A DNA stretch of 64,000 bases from Bacteroidota bacterium (GTDB taxonomy: Bacteria; Bacteroidota; Bacteroidia; 2-12-FULL-35-15): the NCBI GenBank assembly GCA_016722565.1, contig JADKIU010000002.1, forward strand, positions 682,001-746,000, in the 5' to 3' direction. Shown one piece after another: positions 61,085 through 64,000 of this stretch (its first letter is position 1; each line of letters begins with the position of its first letter). The notes under the pieces were generated by a model. That model saw only the letters and a list, made by a program, of their open reading frames with translations. It made no database searches and was not told the origin of the DNA. Both the position numbers and the translations under genes were made by a program.

Positions 61085-64000
61085 TTATGGTTTCACGAAT
61101 CGTTTGTTATAATTTGTTTGATTTCCTTCTAAATGCAGAATATATAAACCTGAATTAATTTCAGCCAAACTAATTTGTTTTTCCATATCATTTGCTGACA
61201 TATTCCTTTTCAGAACAACCTTTCCTTGTGCATCAAAAATAATAATCGTTAAATTTTCTTTGTTCAAATTATTGGCAACAAGAATATTTAAATAGGAATT
61301 ATCCATATTAAAATAAGAAGAAATATTTCCATTATTTGATTCATCAATACCAACACAACCGGCAGAAACATTCTGAGAAAACGAACTGTCTGCCCCGCAT
61401 GTATTACTCACCGCCAATGTTGCAGTAAATGAACCGGGAGTTGCATACGTAATTACCGGACTGGATGCTGTTGAAGAGCTGGGTGTTCCACCCGGAAAAC
61501 TCCAAGCAAAACTTGTGACATTCGTACTTAAAGAACCATCAAACGAAATGGTTTGTCCGATACAAATTGTACTATCCGAAACCGTTACAGCTGCGACCGG
61601 TGGTTGATCTACATCAATAGTAATTGTTGAGTTCGTCATACAACCATTACTACCCGTTCCTAAAACATTGTAGGTGATTGTAGATGTTGGATTTGCAATC
61701 ACTGATGCTCCAGTAGTTGCACTTAAAGCAGTAGGCGGACTCCAAACATAAGATACTGAACCACCACTTGCAGTAAGTGTTGTGGATACACCCGGACAAA
61801 TTACAGAACTGGATGCAGCAATTGATACAGCAGGATTTGCTAAAATAGTAATCAATACTTCGGCAGAATCCAAATCACTGCAACCGCCTCCAATCACATA
61901 CAATTTACTCACATAAGTTCCCGGAGTATTGTAAAGAACGGTTGGAGTTACGCTGTTCGAATAACTTGGAGAACCACCAGGAAATACCCAAAGCAACGTA
62001 TCTTCAAAAGTAGAACCCGTTGCGTTGTAAGAAATATTATTTCCTTGACAAACCGATATCGAAGATTGAGTAAATGTTGCCACAGTTGGAGCATTCGTCA
62101 AATAAGGATGAACAAATAAACTTGCACTTAAATTCCAAGAGCCTGCCGTAGTATATTGTTTCCACGAATTATCTGCTTGTTGCTCCCAAATTGCAGATGG
62201 CACTGTTTGCAAATGCACATTACTTACAATCGATAACGTATCCTTTGGAACCCCTGTCCAACTTAAGTTTGTCAAGTCAATACTGACAAAAAATCTTTTT
62301 GAAGCCGGCAATGAAACCGGAGTTGGAAATTCAATGCGTGTATAATAACCACTTGCCTCATCACTCATGATTTGTCCCATGGTTGTATTTTGTGTTGCAA
62401 GCAATGCACCCGGACTTCCGCTTGTACCATCGTATACACGAATGGGAACAATTTTTCCGGGTGTTGCAGAATATGCTTTTCCAAATGCAATAAATGTTCC
62501 GGTGACATACGTAAACGGAGTAGATGATGCATCAAAATACGCAGCTTTTTGTTTGTCGCCATACACATTCAACCCATTAATCCAGCCATCGGCACCAACA
62601 GTTGCTCCTGTATAATAATTGGTTCCTGTCCAACCCGCTGGCACAGGATAGTTTAAGGTATCGCAACTTCCTGCAGGGTTAACAGTGATGTATGCGGTTT
62701 TTGTTTCTCCATCTGTTCCATTCACATTTGAAACCGTTAATACAACATTGTAAGTACCGGGAGTATTGTAGGTGATTTGTGGTGGCGTTGATCCGATGTA
62801 GGATGCAGGTGTTCCTCCCGGAAAACTCCACGTCCAAGATGTTGGAGCATACAATGATAAATCTGTAAATGAAATTTGTCCACCGGCACTCACAGTGGTT
62901 ACATTCGCAACAAAATCAGCAACAGGTGCCCAAGCCAATGTTGTACTTACACATTGCATCGCAGCATTGGCATCAATTCTACCAGAACCCAAATCACCAA
63001 TATAGGTTGGATTCATGGCATCAATATTATCCGCAGTAGATAATAAACAATTAGTAATATCGGCTTGGGTTAAACTTGGGTTCAACGACAACATCAATCC
63101 ACAAAGTCCGGCTACCATTGGAGAAGCCATAGATGTTCCGGATTTATTTCCATAAGTACCCAATACAGTTGTGCTGTAAATATTATTTCCTGGAGCGGAA
63201 ACATCTACCCAATTTCCATAGTTAGAAAAACTCGCCTTAGTATCCGAACTTGTTGTAGCAGCAACACTGATCACATTATTATAGGCAGCAGGATAAAAAG
63301 GAGTATTCACATCACTATTTCCGGCAGCAGCAACTAAAATACAACCTTGTGCATACGCGAAATCAATAACATTTTGTGCGGTGATGGATGATCCTGTACC
63401 ACCCCACGACATATTAATAACATTTGCTCGATTTACTGCAGCATACACCACACCATCGTATCCATTTGTAACAGAACTCGAACTGGATGTTGATTTTACA
63501 CACATTAATTTTACACTGAATCCGATAGAAGCTACACCAATAGAATTGTTTGAACGTGCGCCAACAATGCCGGCAACATGCGTTCCATGGTCATAAGCTG
63601 AAGTCGTTGGATTTGGATTGTTATCGTTACTTCCAACATCGTATCCGTTGATGTCATCGATATAACCGTTTCCATCATCATCAATTCCATTTGTATTATT
63701 ATCTCCGGTGTTGATCCATAAACTTGCTGCTAAATCCGGATGTGTACGTTCAATGGCATCGTCAACAATCGCAACAGAAATAGTACTTCCCGATGAAAAA
63801 TAATTCCAGGCTGTAGATGCATTAATCATTGATAATCCCCACTGAGAAGAATAGCTGGGATCATTGGGTGTTAAACAATGTTTATCCATGGGAACCTTTT
63901 CAGCGTATTCCACAGCACCCGACAAACGCAAATCACTTAATATTTGATTTACATTCGCAAAATCAGAAAACTCCAGCAAATACGTACGTTGTAATATTTT
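61085..64000 (-). CDS. T9SS-secreted subtilisin-like (S8) protease with PKD domains, 5' end outside the window
   Basis: At least 971 residues; the frame is open to the window edge, so signal and part of the propeptide are missing. S8 triad: Asp in VAIVDDAIERTHPDL, His in DHGTHVAGIVGA, Ser in GTSMASPMVAGLCGL. Then come PKD domains (SFTDLSLYAPTSWTWSFPGGTP; ISYNATGSTFEDTLLWVFPGGSP; SFDGSLSTNVTSFAWSFPGGTP), a jelly-roll-like stretch (about 470-640) and an Ig-like repeat. The C terminus (LNILVANNLNKENLTIIIFDAQGKVV...LHLEGNQTNYNKRFVKP) is a type A T9SS sorting signal. It is a surface or secreted endopeptidase. Confidence 0.93.
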   Translation of the reverse strand, partial: KILQRTYLLEFSDFANVNQILSDLRLSGAVEYAEKVPMDKHCLTPNDPSYSSQWGLSMINASTAWNYFSSGSTISVAIVDDAIERTHPDLAASLWINTGDNNTNGIDDDGNGYIDDINGYDVGSNDNNPNPTTSAYDHGTHVAGIVGARSNNSIGVASIGFSVKLMCVKSTSSSSSVTNGYDGVVYAAVNRANVINMSWGGTGSSITAQNVIDFAYAQGCILVAAAGNSDVNTPFYPAAYNNVISVAATTSSDTKASFSNYGNWVDVSAPGNNIYSTTVLGTYGNKSGTSMASPMVAGLCGLMLSLNPSLTQADITNCLLSTADNIDAMNPTYIGDLGSGRIDANAAMQCVSTTLAWAPVADFVANVTTVSAGGQISFTDLSLYAPTSWTWSFPGGTPASYIGSTPPQITYNTPGTYNVVLTVSNVNGTDGETKTAYITVNPAGSCDTLNYPVPAGWTGTNYYTGATVGADGWINGLNVYGDKQKAAYFDASSTPFTYVTGTFIAFGKAYSATPGKIVPIRVYDGTSGSPGALLATQNTTMGQIMSDEASGYYTRIEFPTPVSLPASKRFFVSIDLTNLSWTGVPKDTLSIVSNVHLQTVPSAIWEQQADNSWKQYTTAGSWNLSASLFVHPYLTNAPTVATFTQSSISVCQGNNISYNATGSTFEDTLLWVFPGGSPSYSNSVTPTVLYNTPGTYVSKLYVIGGGCSDLDSAEVLITILANPAVSIAASSSVICPGVSTTLTASGGSVSYVWSPPTALSATTGASVIANPTSTITYNVLGTGSNGCMTNSTITIDVDQPPVAAVTVSDSTICIGQTISFDGSLSTNVTSFAWSFPGGTPSSSTASSPVITYATPGSFTATLAVSNTCGADSSFSQNVSAGCVGIDESNNGNISSYFNMDNSYLNILVANNLNKENLTIIIFDAQGKVVLKRNMSANDMEKQISLAEINSGLYILHLEGNQTNYNKRFVKP

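Noticed and set aside
1..64000. tRNA, rRNA, riboswitch or phage genes
   Set aside because: None was recognised on either strand by inspection; a covariance-model scan would be needed to exclude small RNAs.

Overview
The window is one contiguous stretch of a Bacteroidota chromosome. The signs are: AT-rich DNA, TAnnTTTG-type -7 promoter elements, almost no Shine-Dalgarno sequences, many lipoproteins, type IX secretion (T9SS) sorting domains with a PorP/SprF partner, a GldI-like FKBP, and lineage-typical clusters (parA-parB-DUF5683-dapB-lepB-lepB-WbqC; ferredoxin / acyl-CoA reductase / serC). No rRNA, tRNA, transposase, phage gene or CRISPR array was seen.

Layout. 0-5.2 kb: the end of a GDSL-type protein, then a minus-strand operon nrnA > gldI-like > three more FKBP proteins (eight FKBP-like domains). 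5.5-9.6 kb: ndk, a DUF2779 nuclease, and a T9SS type B cargo with its PorP/SprF partner. 9.6-12.2 kb: a VanX-like dipeptidase, a CtlX-like hydrolase lacking a core segment, YajQ, and a six-repeat secreted protein. 12.2-19.3 kb: an unbroken minus-strand run of membrane proteins (DgkA, DUF1361, DUF4153-like plus leucine-rich repeats, a Coq4-like protein) with a small winged-helix regulator; two transcription units here share the palindrome TACTTTG-N5-CAAAGT(A/T). 19.3-24.8 kb: TPR-SpoIIE phosphatase, diadenylate cyclase, TPR lipoprotein, def, ruvX, dapD. 24.9-31.2 kb: glycosyltransferase 9, then a tRNA-maturation cluster (tsaC, cca, an acidic pRiA4b ORF-3-like protein, miaA) and an MFS transporter. 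31.2-37.6 kb: cytochrome c / copper monooxygenase-like lipoprotein, two small basic lipoproteins, acyl-CoA reductase, ferredoxin, serC. 37.8-49.2 kb: FMN reductase, MBL hydrolase, parAB, DUF5683, dapB, two signal peptidases, WbqC, acyl-CoA carboxylase beta, DUF6580. 49.5-52.0 kb: ECF sigma operon and sterol-desaturase family protein. 52.1-59.7 kb: a four-gene minus-strand envelope operon led by a roughly 1,670-residue protein with 22 TPR-like repeats. 59.9-64 kb: a FAD oxidoreductase and a T9SS-secreted subtilisin-PKD protease cut by the window edge.

Two features run through the window. First, eleven genes are split by what looks like a single-base indel, nearly always in a short homopolymer; this points to sequencing or consensus error rather than pseudogenes, and those genes are annotated full length. 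Second, several unrelated non-coding repeats sit directly on or just after stop codons. The clearest is a tandem octamer, GTRACTAR, whose units carry two forward stop triplets each, so an array closes every reading frame.
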